Assembly: GCA_028280565.1 (NCBI GenBank)
Contig: JANQLQ010000281.1
Span: 1-44,013 of the forward strand
Origin: Fulvivirga sp.
Lineage (GTDB): Bacteria > Bacteroidota > Bacteroidia > Cytophagales > Cyclobacteriaceae
Direction: 5' to 3'
Length of the DNA stretch: 44,013 nucleotides
Shown here: piece after piece, positions 1 through 9,513 of the stretch
Position numbering within the stretch: position 1 is the first letter of the stretch
Layout: every line of letters starts with the position of its first letter
The notes under the pieces: model-generated
Told to the model about the DNA's origin: nothing
The model's input: only the letters and a program-made list of their open reading frames with translations
Databases searched by the model: none
Program-made: the position numbers and the translations under genes

Positions 1-1043
1 GATTTGGAATTAATGTAGCAGCCTCCCTGCTTTTAAGTGTACGATCCAAGGTCATTTACGAGCGGACGCTCTCTTCATTAATTAAGCCGTAGGACCGCTA
101 CGCTTAACCTACGACTAGGGTCAGGATTTGACCGGTTTGCCTGATTCAATCCCGGCCGTCGGTCCAGGGGCCTTTAGCCCCTTCCGACATCTGTTAAACA
201 GCACGTGTAGAATACTTTCTTTCTACACTTTCAGGACGCACAACGAAACAAAAGAAAATGGCGCCAGCAACCAAGCCCATTTTCCGCGCAAAACACACTA
301 CCCATCCCCTATAGGCCGCTTGCCCACAGGCCTCAAATGTGCCGCGCTGTTCCTGGATGTCTCCCTTCCATACGCCACTTGAGTCTTCAATGATGCCCCA
401 TTTTGTCTATTTTAACATGAGCTTTGTTTGGATGAATAAGACATCCCAAAACAACTTGTTCCACTGTAAAGCATTGAAGACCAGCTTTTAACTGCAGAGG
501 GCACAGTGAATACATAGAAGATGCAGGATAATCTCCGCGGCCCTCAGCGGTTCCCTCCGTTTTCTCAGCGGTTAACCAATTGATTCCCTGGAGATCTAAC
601 TCGAAACTCACGTTATTTTGTCGCTTATGAAACCCTAATGCTACAAAATTAACCGTACCTAAGGGACAAATTGTCATTTAGGGCTAATGGCCATCCTGTT
701 GCGTTAGGTCATCCAGGTTTAAGAAAGCCTAATTGACTTTTAGCTGTTACGGGTTCGACTACATTGTCCAAAACGTACAACCTACAATAACAGCCGCCAG
801 GGTTTGTTAATTATAAATATTTGATTTACAATAAGTTAAAAATCCAGCTTATGCCTATCTCTACACTAGCATACTTGGGCGCGAAAGGAAACTTGACAGT
901 GCTCCTTTGGCCGGGAGTAAAAAGGAGCACCCGTTGGTGAAAATCCTTACCAAAAATGGTTTTAATTGTTTTGCTCAAAATTATTCCTTATCATCATAAA
1001 TCCCTCTTGAAAATAAACCAATCTAAAACAAGAACATTTTACT
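1..1043. other. Gene-poor left flank with degenerate repeat-like DNA
   Basis: I see no convincing gene here. Short reading frames on both strands have no recognisable domains and read like decayed DNA. Around 535-585 there are runs of the type CCGCTGAG...CCGCGGAG, and near 490-510 ACTGCAGAGGGCACAGTG. These resemble the dispersed Ser/Arg-rich mini-repeats often found between bacterial genes. A small hairpin (GGGGC...GCCCC type) lies at about 167-183. The last 150 bases are AT-rich and should hold the promoter of the sigma-factor gene, but I could not assign a -33/-7 pair with confidence. Confidence 0.5.
899..930 (+). promoter_or_regulatory. Hairpin upstream of the first sigma-factor gene
   Basis: A perfect 10-bp inverted repeat, GTGCTCCTTT (899-908) and AAAGGAGCAC (921-930), has a 12-base loop and lies about 115 bases before the sigma-factor start. 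No T-run follows, so it is a weak candidate terminator. It could equally be an operator or a leader-RNA structure. Confidence 0.35.
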
Positions 1044-1667
1044 TTGACAAGATCAAGAGAAAGTATCTATTTTTCACATAATGGTCTTTCTGATCGCGAG
1101 ATTTGGAACAGGCTTAGAAATGGCCATAAAGATGCTTTACATCATATTTTCGAACAGTATTCGGGCATGCTGTACAAATATGGCTATAAATTCACCTCTA
1201 ATCATAAACAGGTTGAAGACTGTATCCAAGAAGTGTTCCTCGCCTTATGGGAAAAGAGAGACACCCTCGGCCAAACGGATTGTATAAAACCATACTTGTT
1301 GGTCACCTTTAGAAGGAAACTAATAAAAGAGCTGTCAGGCAATCATATTATCATTAAAAACAACTTTGAAATCGCCAATTATAGCTTTTGTTTGGAGGCG
1401 AGCCAGGAGGAAGAGATCATCAAAAAGGAGACGGAAAAGGAATTGATCAGCAAAGTGACCCGGCATTTATCCAAACTTTCAAAGAAAAAACGCGAAGTGG
1501 TTTACTTACGCTATTACTGCGAGCTTGACTATGACCAGGTCGCAGCCGTCATGGATATTTCATACCAGTCTGCCCGTAACCTCATGTACAAGGCATTGAA
1601 GACCTTGAAAGAACAATTGACTTCCTCACCACTCTCCCTGTTCATTACCTTGTTTACTTTTTTTTGA
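1044..1667 (+). CDS. ECF RNA polymerase sigma factor, FecI/PUL type
   Basis: This is a 207-residue sigma-70 family protein of extracytoplasmic-function type. Region 2 spans about residues 30-97 and contains DCIQEVFLALWEKR, the usual core-binding helix. Region 4 spans about 142-192 and has the helix-turn-helix YDQVAAVMDISYQSARNLMYKAL. A short hydrophobic C-terminal tail (SLFITLFTFF) is seen in many Bacteroidota PUL sigma factors. The frame opens at 1017 and the first plausible start is TTG at 1044; there is no ATG until well inside region 2, so the exact start is uncertain. It is followed 100 bases later by its FecR partner and then by a SusC with an STN domain. By analogy with FecI, it should activate the SusC/D operon when the transporter senses its glycan. 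Confidence 0.92.
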   Translation: MTRSRESIYFSHNGLSDREIWNRLRNGHKDALHHIFEQYSGMLYKYGYKFTSNHKQVEDCIQEVFLALWEKRDTLGQTDCIKPYLLVTFRRKLIKELSGNHIIIKNNFEIANYSFCLEASQEEEIIKKETEKELISKVTRHLSKLSKKKREVVYLRYYCELDYDQVAAVMDISYQSARNLMYKALKTLKEQLTSSPLSLFITLFTFF

Positions 1668-1767
1668 AAAAAAACTTCGTAGTAAGGGGTACAAAAGAAT
1701 AATCCCTCCCTTTCCTTTAGTAAGAACTGGATTGTAAGGTATTGATGTATTCAATTGTAGTGCAGGA

Positions 1768-2820
1768 ATGAAGCAGAAAAACTATACAACGGAAGATTTC
1801 TGCCAGGACCTAAGCTTTTGGAAATGGGTGAAGCAAGGTGATGTTGAAAGCAAACTGTTCTGGGAAAAATGGCTTGAAGAAAATCCCGGCAAAAAGCAAG
1901 AGGTTGAAAAGGCAAAAGAGATCCTGCAAGCTATTCATATAGATGAGAAGGAGCCAAACGATAAAAGGATCCTTGCCCTTTGGAGCAGGATTGACCATGA
2001 AATAGCTGCTTCGGAGAAGACCAGGTACATTCATAAGCCTTTGAAAAAAAGGCCGTTGACTTTTGCCGGATGGGCCGCGATCTTCCTGGCGATCGCTATG
2101 ACGGGTATTGGCCTTTATGCAGTGACCGAGTTTCATACGGCCAAAGAAAAACAAGCCAGCCATAAGACCCGGATGATCGAACGCTCCAATCCTGCAGGCA
2201 GGACCTCCAACATTTCTTTGCCGGATGGGACTAGGATAAAATTAAATTCGTCCAGCACGATCGTTTTCCCCGAGGAGTTTCCCAGCGATATCCGGCAAGT
2301 GTCCCTGGTAGGAGAGGCTTTTTTTGATGTAGCGGAAGAACCGTCCAGGCCATTTATCATTAACACCGGGAGATTTACTACCACCGTGCTGGGGACCAGC
2401 TTTAATATCAGCGCCTATCCTTCATCAGGAGAGGTGAAAGTGGCCGTACTATCCGGGAAAGTGTTTGTGGAGAATCGTGAGGGGACCGAAGGGAAAAGTT
2501 CCTTGGCCATAACACGAGAGGAAATGGCGGTTTTTAATAAGGCTTCCGGGCAATTGGATAAACGCGCCTATGACTATTTAAAAGAAATAGCATGGAAAGA
2601 TAACATCATTCATTTTGAAGATGCTGATTTCGAAGAGATCATCGAAAAGCTGACGCAATGGTATGGCGTGACGTTTGTCATGCACAAAGAGATAACCAGT
2701 GAAAAAGATTACACGGTCACCTATGAGAATAAATCACTCGAAACGGTGCTACAGGGACTGTCTTTTGTTTATGATTTTGAATTTACGATCGATAATAAAG
2801 TGGTAACGATTAAAGAATAA
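1768..2820 (+). CDS. FecR-family anti-sigma factor
   Basis: A 350-residue inner-membrane regulator. Residues 1-90 are the cytoplasmic sigma-binding part. One membrane segment lies at about 96-120 (FAGWAAIFLAIAMTGIGLY). The periplasmic FecR domain, about 140-240, contains the typical run SLPDGTRIKLNSSSTIVFPE and later VLGTSFNISAYP. A C-terminal DUF4974-type domain (about 275-350), related to STN, should contact the SusC STN domain. Known FecR proteins hold their sigma factor until the outer-membrane transporter signals. Here the gene sits between its sigma factor and SusC, which supports that assignment. The ATG start at 1768 gives a full-length domain order. Confidence 0.93.
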   Translation: MKQKNYTTEDFCQDLSFWKWVKQGDVESKLFWEKWLEENPGKKQEVEKAKEILQAIHIDEKEPNDKRILALWSRIDHEIAASEKTRYIHKPLKKRPLTFAGWAAIFLAIAMTGIGLYAVTEFHTAKEKQASHKTRMIERSNPAGRTSNISLPDGTRIKLNSSSTIVFPEEFPSDIRQVSLVGEAFFDVAEEPSRPFIINTGRFTTTVLGTSFNISAYPSSGEVKVAVLSGKVFVENREGTEGKSSLAITREEMAVFNKASGQLDKRAYDYLKEIAWKDNIIHFEDADFEEIIEKLTQWYGVTFVMHKEITSEKDYTVTYENKSLETVLQGLSFVYDFEFTIDNKVVTIKE

Positions 2821-2847
2821 TGCCTATGAGATAAAGAACAAGAAAAA

Positions 2848-2891
2848 GCGGTGTCGCACAAATGCATTGGGGAATGACTGGGCAACACCGC
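2848..2891 (+). promoter_or_regulatory. Hairpin in the FecR-SusC gap (PUL 1)
   Basis: GCGGTGT (2848-2854) pairs with ACACCGC (2885-2891) around a 30-base loop, about 50 bases before the susC start. No T-run follows. A hairpin with a similar long loop sits in the equivalent gap of PUL 2 (27406-27443), so it may be a shared leader or attenuation element between the regulatory and transport genes. Confidence 0.4.
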
Positions 2892-2940
2892 GTAACAAAC
2901 CGAAAAATGATAAAATAAATGTTTTACCAAAGTTTTCAGT

Positions 2941-5900
2941 ATGAAGTCAAATTTACTCAGAAAATTACTGGTTATGTCAAGATACGGTCTAATTGTGTTT
3001 TTGCTACAGGTAGTTTTCTATACCTTTCTTTTGGCGGAACCGTCAAAAGGGCAAAAAAGCCTGGAAAACATCACCGTGACTGTCGAATTTCAGCAATCAA
3101 AATTAAAGAACGTTTTTACCAGGATCGAAAAGCTCACGGATTTCCAGTTTGCCTACCAGAAAAGTGAGATCAGGGATAAACAGTCGTTTAGCATTTCACG
3201 CCGCAACATTACCATGGCTAATTTGCTAAGAGAGATCGCCAGGGAAACCAACTTGCAGTTCAGGCGGGTGAATGAGATCATTCATGTAAAAGGAGACGGG
3301 GCTGTCGCAGTTTCAGTTTCAGAATTGCTCTTGCAGGACCGTCCAGTCACGGGAAGGGTTATTGATGAAAATGGAGAGGGGTTGCCGGGTGTAAGTGTAC
3401 TGGTGAAGGGGACCACACAGGGTACGGTTACAGATATGGAAGGGAACTATGCTTTGAATGTTCCTGGTAATGCTACTACACTTATATTTTCTTACTTGGG
3501 TTATGTATCCGAAGAAGTAGAAATTTCAGGCCGTTCTGTAGTGGATATTTCCCTTGTTCCCGATATTACCGCACTTTCAGAAATAGTAGTGGTAGGGTAT
3601 GGGGTGCAGAATAAGGCTACACTGGCAGGCTCTGTGGCTACCATAGACGCATCAGCCTTTGAAGCCCGGCCTGTTACCGATGCTCGTAGCGCCTTACAAG
3701 GTACAGTGCCTGGTCTTATAGTTACACAGTCTTCCAGCCAGCCTGGTAATGAAGGTCTGAATTTGCAACTCAGGGGACTAAGCTCCATTAACGGTGGTAA
3801 TTCACCCTTGGTATTGGTAGACGGTATACAGTCGAGTTTTGCCACGTTAAATCCAGATGACATAGAAAGTATTTCGGTGGTGAAAGATGGGGCCGCCGCC
3901 ATATATGGAAACCAGGCCGCCAACGGGGTGATCTTGATCACTACCAAAAAGGGAACGAGAAATGCTGCGCCAGTAGTGAGCTATAATTTCAATTATGGTC
4001 TCAACAGGCCTACCTACACCGCTGAGAAATTTACTACCCGCGAATACATGGAAGTGGTGAATGCCGGTTTTGTAAACGATGGGGATGCGCCGTTGTACGG
4101 TGATATTTTTTTCGATGCTTTAGGTACAGACCAGGTACTTAACTTTAACCAGACCAGCCTGGGCGGTGCAGCAAGGGAAGACAGTTGGTTGGTTTTTAAC
4201 CAGGAAGACAACCAGTTCATCGATGAGTTTTTCGAAACCGGTATTCGTCAAAATCATAACCTTAGTATTGCAGGAGGAGGTGAAAACTCCACTTACCGTT
4301 TATCATTAGGCTATTTAAATGAAGACGGTGTCATCAATACCCGTTTTGATGGTTTTGAAAGATACAATGTACGGCTCAATAATACTTTTGACCTGGGGGA
4401 TAAGCTGAAGATCACGACTCAAAATGTGTTGGAGGTCGGGGACCGCTCAAGTAGTACAGAGCTTAATACCGCACTCGGCAGGGTTCCGCTTAATTGGACC
4501 ATGGCCCCGATCAGGCGGCCAGATGGCGAGTTTTATACCTTCCGGGGATTTGTCAATCCTTTGGATCTATTGGCACAGGGAGGAGAAGCGGAAAGGATTA
4601 CCACCCGCTTGATCTCCAATGCCAAAATAGATTATGACGTCACCGACGGGCTAACGGCAACGGTTAACGTTGGGGTGAATCGTCATACCATTCAAACTAG
4701 GAACGAAGTGCCCACCATTCGACTGATCAATGAATGGACCATCGACGATACACCCGGGGTAAGAGTGCAAAACAACACAAATCCCAACCGGCTGGTTGAA
4801 AGCAATGAAACTGAAAACTATGCCAATTTCCAAGGTTATTTGACCTATAACAAAACATTTGCCGATATACACAATGTAACCTTCACCGGGGGATTCTCAC
4901 ATGAACAACGCCGGGATAACCTTATAAGAGCAGAATCCAGGGATTTTCCTACCAACGACCTTTTTGCCCTGGCACTTGGTGATATCGATGAAGCCAGGGT
5001 GGGTTCAGATGGGTTTGACTGGACTTTACGTTCGTGGTTTGGCAGGATTAATTACGCCTTTAAGGACAAATACATCGCCGAGGCTAATTTTCGCTACGAC
5101 GGTTCCTCGAGGTTTACCCCGGATAACCGGTGGGGATTCTTTTCGGGGTACTTGCTGGCATGGAGGGTTTCGGAAGAGAATTTTATCAGGGAACTGGGAA
5201 TTTTTGATAACCTGAAATTCAGGGCATCCTATGGCGAAACGGGGAACCAGCAGGGAATTGGCTTTTACGATTACCTGGCACTGGTCAATACCGGTAACCC
5301 TGTCATCTTTGGCTCCCCTGGTGGCATGTTCGGTCAGCAGACGGAAAACCAGGTCTACCAGGAAGCAGGGGCAGTTAGCCTGGATAGGTCATGGGAAACC
5401 ATTGCTACTACTAATTTTGGCGTTGATATTGGCGTATTGGACACCCGCCTGAATTTATCTTTTGATTATTTCATTAGACGCAATAGCGATCTTTTAGTAG
5501 AGGTGGAAGTACCCGTGGTGCTAGGTATCGGGGCACCGGCATTGAACCAGGGCGAGATGGAAACCAAAGGATGGGAAATTTTGGTCGGGTGGAAAGACAA
5601 AATTGGTGATTTCAATTATTACGTAACGGGGACTTTGTTCAATGACAGGAACGAACTGGTATCCTTACAAGGATCTGGAGGTGTACGGCAGCAAGGCATT
5701 AACAATCGCCTGGTGGGCTATTCCGTAGGGACCTATTTCGGCTGGCAATTTGATGGGATCATTCAAAACCAGGAAGAATTGGATGCGTATACTTCGGCAG
5801 TTACGGCCGGCTTGCCAGGTGCTATAGGGATTGGTGACGTACGTTACACGGATGTAGACGGTAATGGCGAATTAAGTGCTTTGGGTAACCCGGCGAACGG

Positions 5901-6435
5901 GGATACCGGGGACTTGGTAGAGCTGGGCAATATCAGGCCACAATATAGTTTTAGCCTGGACCTGGGAGGAGATTACAAAGGTTTTGATTTCAGGATGCTT
6001 TTCCAGGGAGTAGGGAGGCGAACATTGTTCAGGGAGGGACAGTTCTCAGCGCCTATTCTTGCAGATCAGTGGTTTTTCCAGGGGGCCAGTTTCTTCTATG
6101 GACAAACCTGGACGCCGGAAAATACAGGAGCGCAATTCCCAGAGTTAAGTGTAAATGCCCAGGTAAACAATTACAATTACCGTCCTTCGGTCAACAACGA
6201 GGTAAATGCAGCCTATGTTAGACTAAAAAACCTGCAGGTAGGTTATAACCTTCCTCCCGGGTTGTTATCAAAGCTACATATCAACCAATTGCGGGTGTTT
6301 TTGAGTGGGGAGAATTTATTCGAATTGCAATCTGAATTAGCTCGGGAACTAAACTTTGACCCCGAAGCAGGGACCTCGTCATCGGCTTATCCATTTGTAA
6401 GGACATATTCTATAGGAGCCCAGGTTACCTTTTAA
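2941..6435 (+). CDS. SusC/RagA-type TonB-dependent transporter with STN domain
   Basis: A 1164-residue outer-membrane transporter that would import oligosaccharides with its SusD partner, powered by TonB. An N-terminal signal sequence (about 1-32) is followed by an STN signalling domain (about 50-108). Next come a carboxypeptidase-D-regulatory-like domain (about 116-200, GRVIDENGEGLPGVSVLVKG) and the TonB-box/plug entry EIVVVGYG. The plug includes NPDDIESISVVKDGAAAIYG, a SusC hallmark, and the rest is a 22-stranded-type barrel ending in an aromatic residue (VTF). The STN domain is the feature expected of transporters that signal through FecR/FecI, which lie immediately upstream. SusD follows after 18 bases. 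Length and domain order are normal for the family. Confidence 0.97.
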   Translation: MKSNLLRKLLVMSRYGLIVFLLQVVFYTFLLAEPSKGQKSLENITVTVEFQQSKLKNVFTRIEKLTDFQFAYQKSEIRDKQSFSISRRNITMANLLREIARETNLQFRRVNEIIHVKGDGAVAVSVSELLLQDRPVTGRVIDENGEGLPGVSVLVKGTTQGTVTDMEGNYALNVPGNATTLIFSYLGYVSEEVEISGRSVVDISLVPDITALSEIVVVGYGVQNKATLAGSVATIDASAFEARPVTDARSALQGTVPGLIVTQSSSQPGNEGLNLQLRGLSSINGGNSPLVLVDGIQSSFATLNPDDIESISVVKDGAAAIYGNQAANGVILITTKKGTRNAAPVVSYNFNYGLNRPTYTAEKFTTREYMEVVNAGFVNDGDAPLYGDIFFDALGTDQVLNFNQTSLGGAAREDSWLVFNQEDNQFIDEFFETGIRQNHNLSIAGGGENSTYRLSLGYLNEDGVINTRFDGFERYNVRLNNTFDLGDKLKITTQNVLEVGDRSSSTELNTALGRVPLNWTMAPIRRPDGEFYTFRGFVNPLDLLAQGGEAERITTRLISNAKIDYDVTDGLTATVNVGVNRHTIQTRNEVPTIRLINEWTIDDTPGVRVQNNTNPNRLVESNETENYANFQGYLTYNKTFADIHNVTFTGGFSHEQRRDNLIRAESRDFPTNDLFALALGDIDEARVGSDGFDWTLRSWFGRINYAFKDKYIAEANFRYDGSSRFTPDNRWGFFSGYLLAWRVSEENFIRELGIFDNLKFRASYGETGNQQGIGFYDYLALVNTGNPVIFGSPGGMFGQQTENQVYQEAGAVSLDRSWETIATTNFGVDIGVLDTRLNLSFDYFIRRNSDLLVEVEVPVVLGIGAPALNQGEMETKGWEILVGWKDKIGDFNYYVTGTLFNDRNELVSLQGSGGVRQQGINNRLVGYSVGTYFGWQFDGIIQNQEELDAYTSAVTAGLPGAIGIGDVRYTDVDGNGELSALGNPANGDTGDLVELGNIRPQYSFSLDLGGDYKGFDFRMLFQGVGRRTLFREGQFSAPILADQWFFQGASFFYGQTWTPENTGAQFPELSVNAQVNNYNYRPSVNNEVNAAYVRLKNLQVGYNLPPGLLSKLHINQLRVFLSGENLFELQSELARELNFDPEAGTSSSAYPFVRTYSIGAQVTF

Positions 6436-6453
6436 CTAATTAAAAAGAAAGAG

Positions 6454-8088
6454 ATGAAAAAGTTCATATTTATATTCCTTGCAGTTTTGATAGTATTTGG
6501 TTGCCAGGAACTTGATCTCGTTCCTGAAAACCAATTGTCAGATGGAAGCCTATGGAACAGGTCTGAAGATTTTGAAATTGGGGTGAATCTCCTATATCCG
6601 AGTATTGGCGTACATCAAAACGATTGGGACTCGGATATTGCCTTTGCAGATGGTCCTAATTCTACTAGTAATGGTTCCCGTGTAGCCCCTGCTACCAGCA
6701 ATTTCTATAATAATTCCTACAGGGACATTAGGAGGTGTAACTTCCTCATTGACCGTGCGATAGCCAACGGTTTTGAGGATGACCGTTTTGTAGCAGAAGC
6801 CCGCTGGTTCAGGGCGTTGTTTTATTCACGGTTAATAGCAGCTTACGGAGATGTCCTCTTTTACACTGTTACGCTAGACCCTACTTCAGGCGCCCTTTTT
6901 AATGCAAGGACCTCCAGGGCGATCATTGTGGATTTTCTTATCCAAGAACTGAAAGAGATCGCTCCTTTGCTACCTTTACAAAGTGAGCTTCCGGGCGCAG
7001 AACTAGGACGTATTACCAGGGGAGCAGCCGATGCCTTACGGGCCAGGATAGCCTTATTTGAAGGTACGTGGATTAAATACCATGGTTCACCGGGTGATGC
7101 TAATGAAAGACTGGATGAGGCTATCAGTGCTTCGTTGGCAGTAATCAATAGTGGTGAGTATGAGTTGTTTAATTACGGACCGAATAGGGATCAATCGTAC
7201 CGGTTTTTATTTATGGAGGTGGGAAATGACTCAAGGGAACAAATTGTTGCCAGGAGGTACGATGAATTACGTTCAATTGAACAAGTAGCTGGTGATTCAC
7301 GATATACCATCACTCGTAAAATGGCAGATATGTACCTCTGTACAGACGGGCTACCTATTGACCAGTCACCCTTATTCGGGGGAAGAGCCTTGATGACCAG
7401 TGAATTCCAAGATCGTGATCCAAGAATGGGCATGACAATAATTATTCCCGGTTCGTTTACCATTGACCGATTGGACCAGGATGGAACAGGCCAGGATTTT
7501 CCACAAATAGTTTGGGATGAAAGCTTATATGATAATTACAAATATATAACTGAGTTTTATGCTGATGCCACTGGGCAGATAGCTGTATACTTTTACCATA
7601 TGCTGCGATATGCTGAAATTTTGCTGATCTATGCGGAAGCAATATATGAAAGAAATGGTATGATCACGGATGTCGAACTGGATAGATCAATTAATATCAC
7701 AAGGGCCCGGGCCGGCATGCCGTCATTGACTAATGCTCATGTGAGCAGCAATGGCCTTGATATGATTACGGAGATCAGGAGAGAACGGACAATCGAGTTT
7801 GTACATGAGGGATTCAGGCGTGATGACCTTCGGCGGTGGAGAATTGCCGAGGTAGAAATGCCCATGGCGTTGATGGGAGTGCAATTTGCTGGGACTGAAT
7901 TTGAGACCGCGACACTTCCCGATGGGAGTTTACGCTATCCGGACCCTCCGGCAATGGATATAGATGGAAATATCATCGTTGAGCCCGCAAGCCAGAGGTC
8001 CTTTAATCCTGCCAGGGATTATTTAGAGCCACTGCCAGCAGAGGAATTAGTAATAAATCCTAACTTAAGGCAAAATCCGAATTGGTAG
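6454..8088 (+). CDS. SusD/RagB-type surface glycan-binding lipoprotein
   Basis: A 544-residue outer-membrane lipoprotein that caps the SusC barrel and binds glycans. The signal peptide ends in a lipobox (LIVFGCQE, lipidated Cys at residue 17). The N-terminal part has the usual SusD tetratricopeptide-like helices, for example VAEARWFRALFYSRLIAAYGDV. The C-terminal part carries RYAEILLIYAEA, IRRERTIEFVHEGFRRDDLRRW and the closing PLPAEELVINPNLRQNPNW, all typical of SusD. It is separated from susC by only 18 bases and so is co-transcribed. Confidence 0.96.
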   Translation: MKKFIFIFLAVLIVFGCQELDLVPENQLSDGSLWNRSEDFEIGVNLLYPSIGVHQNDWDSDIAFADGPNSTSNGSRVAPATSNFYNNSYRDIRRCNFLIDRAIANGFEDDRFVAEARWFRALFYSRLIAAYGDVLFYTVTLDPTSGALFNARTSRAIIVDFLIQELKEIAPLLPLQSELPGAELGRITRGAADALRARIALFEGTWIKYHGSPGDANERLDEAISASLAVINSGEYELFNYGPNRDQSYRFLFMEVGNDSREQIVARRYDELRSIEQVAGDSRYTITRKMADMYLCTDGLPIDQSPLFGGRALMTSEFQDRDPRMGMTIIIPGSFTIDRLDQDGTGQDFPQIVWDESLYDNYKYITEFYADATGQIAVYFYHMLRYAEILLIYAEAIYERNGMITDVELDRSINITRARAGMPSLTNAHVSSNGLDMITEIRRERTIEFVHEGFRRDDLRRWRIAEVEMPMALMGVQFAGTEFETATLPDGSLRYPDPPAMDIDGNIIVEPASQRSFNPARDYLEPLPAEELVINPNLRQNPNW

Positions 8089-8123
8089 ACTTAAAAAAAT
8101 GACCGGCCACTTAGCCAGGTCAA

Positions 8124-8157
8124 AAGACCTTCCAGGTTTATGAGCCTGGAAGGTCTT
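8124..8157 (+). terminator. Strong hairpin after susD (partial terminator or processing site)
   Basis: AAGACCTTCCAGG (8124-8136) and CCTGGAAGGTCTT (8145-8157) form a perfect 13-bp stem with an 8-base loop, between susD and the GH117-like gene. Only a short, interrupted T-rich stretch follows, so it may reduce rather than stop transcription. That would give more susCD than enzyme transcript. Confidence 0.55.
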
Positions 8158-8183
8158 GTAGTTTGTATTCAAAATTCTAAATC

Positions 8184-9191
8184 ATGAAATTAAAAATATA
8201 CCTGTTATTCCTGGCCTGTTTAATGACTTACCATAGTTTCCATGCTCAAAAACTTCCCAGGCCTGTAAAAAAACACTTTTCAAAAATTGAATTTAAGTAC
8301 GACAAAGTGCTGGGCATCGGCCACGAAAAAGGCGTGACCCGTCGTGACCCCAGCGATGTTATTAAGGTAGGAGATACGTATTATGTGTATTATACTAAAG
8401 TATACGGCCGTTCCCCGGGCTATTGGGGTACGATATGGTATGCCACTTCTACGGATGCAGGTTACAACTGGAAAGAACAAGGCGAAATTTTGGGGTTGGG
8501 TAAAAAGGGGGCTTTCGACTCACAAGCCACTTTTACCCCAAATGTTCTTTACGCCCGTGATAAATACTACCTTTATTACACAGGAGTAAAACCTACCCCG
8601 GGCAATGAAAAAGATGAATTTGAAAACAATTCAACCACTGATATCACAGCCATCGGGTTAGCCGTCTCGGATTCGCCAGGTGGCCCCTTTGAGAGGGTAA
8701 CAGGGGAGCCCATTCTCAAAGTAAGCGTGGAATCGGAAAAATTTGACAGTTACCGGGTGGATGATGCTTCCCTGCTTTACAGGAACGGCTTATACTGGCT
8801 TTATTACAAAGGAAGAAGCAGAAGCCACGGAAAAGGAGGTCCCGGTCATACACAGATGGGGGTAGCTTTTTCAAAAGATCCGGAAGGCCCCTTTACAAAA
8901 TATGATCGACCTTTACTGCCGGGTAGCCATGAAGTAATGATCTGGCCGCAGGATACCGGTGTAGGGGCCATTGCCTCCCTGGACAATACCTTGGAATATG
9001 CACCCGATGGCATCGATTTTCTAGGTGAGAGGCTGGGCGTGCCTATGCGGGATCTTCCCAAGGCCCCCGGTCTCTTCAGAAAAGACCTTACTAACCATAT
9101 CATTACAGGAGAAGACATCCATTGGGGCATATCCATGATCCACAATGGGGATGAAGCCTATTTGATCCGGTATGAAGTGAAAACCAATTAA
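8184..9191 (+). CDS. GH117-like exo-glycosidase (five-bladed beta-propeller)
   Basis: A 335-residue secreted enzyme with a signal peptide (about 1-21, ending in FHAQ). It has the beta-propeller pattern shared by GH43/GH117-type hydrolases: RRDPSDVIKVGDTYYVYYTK (about 53-72), RVDDASLLYRNGLYWLYYKG (about 191-210) and GSHEVMIWP (about 247-255). From memory, GH117 catalysis uses two aspartates plus an adjacent His-Glu pair. Here D55, D194 and H249-E250 have matching spacing, which favours GH117 over GH43. Characterised GH117 enzymes release 3,6-anhydro-L-galactose from neoagaro-oligosaccharides, but related enzymes have other activities, so the substrate is not proven. A decayed sister gene lies at 16396-17400 and a scrap at 39.0 kb. 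Confidence 0.72.
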   Translation: MKLKIYLLFLACLMTYHSFHAQKLPRPVKKHFSKIEFKYDKVLGIGHEKGVTRRDPSDVIKVGDTYYVYYTKVYGRSPGYWGTIWYATSTDAGYNWKEQGEILGLGKKGAFDSQATFTPNVLYARDKYYLYYTGVKPTPGNEKDEFENNSTTDITAIGLAVSDSPGGPFERVTGEPILKVSVESEKFDSYRVDDASLLYRNGLYWLYYKGRSRSHGKGGPGHTQMGVAFSKDPEGPFTKYDRPLLPGSHEVMIWPQDTGVGAIASLDNTLEYAPDGIDFLGERLGVPMRDLPKAPGLFRKDLTNHIITGEDIHWGISMIHNGDEAYLIRYEVKTN

Positions 9192-9290
9192 CTTTATCCG
9201 CTCTATGCGAATACTGTTTCCCGGGAACAGGGGATCAATAAGTAGGATCTAAAGTATTCACGCACGGCGTGGAGGATGGTAAGCCGGGAG
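9122..9290 (+). repeat. 169-bp direct repeat, copy 1
   Basis: This segment matches 17331-17499 with five mismatches by eye. It begins inside the last 22 codons of the GH117-like gene, runs past the stop codon, and ends inside a sulfatase-derived remnant. The two GH117-like genes are far more diverged upstream of this segment, so it was recently copied or homogenised. Confidence 0.85.
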
Positions 9291-9420
9291 GTAGTTTTAT
9301 ACGATAATGTGAATGATCCGTATCAATTGGTAAAATTAAAACTGACTGATCGACCGGAAGTAGCGGGGAAAATGTTGAAAGAACTTGGGCAATTATTGGC
9401 TAGAACCAATGACCCTTGAT
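9246..9420 (+). pseudogene. C-terminal remnant of an S1-type sulfatase
   Basis: Reading from 9246 in one frame gives a sulfatase-like tail: SREVVLYDNVNDPYQLVKL, then about 30 residues to a TGA at 9418-9420. The YD..NDPYQL motif is the usual closing section of S1 sulfatases. Nothing upstream belongs to a sulfatase, since the GH117-like gene ends at 9191, so this is an orphan 3' end left by a deletion or rearrangement. Its first 45 bases lie inside the 169-bp direct repeat. Confidence 0.6.
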
Positions 9421-9513
9421 ACCAAGTGAAAAAGTTTAGCGACACAATCGGGTACCCAAGGTAATATTGTATTTTGAAAAAAAGATACAATTGACTGTAC
9501 AAAAGATATATAA

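Noticed and set aside
128-382. 84-residue open frame near the left edge
   Set aside because: No domain, no signal peptide and an odd composition. It lies in repeat-like, decayed DNA.
387-677. Minus-strand 96-residue frame, with a faint resemblance of its last 30 residues to GxxExxY-type proteins
   Set aside because: The resemblance is too weak and needs frame changes. The centre is Ser/Arg-type repeat DNA, so I do not call a gene.
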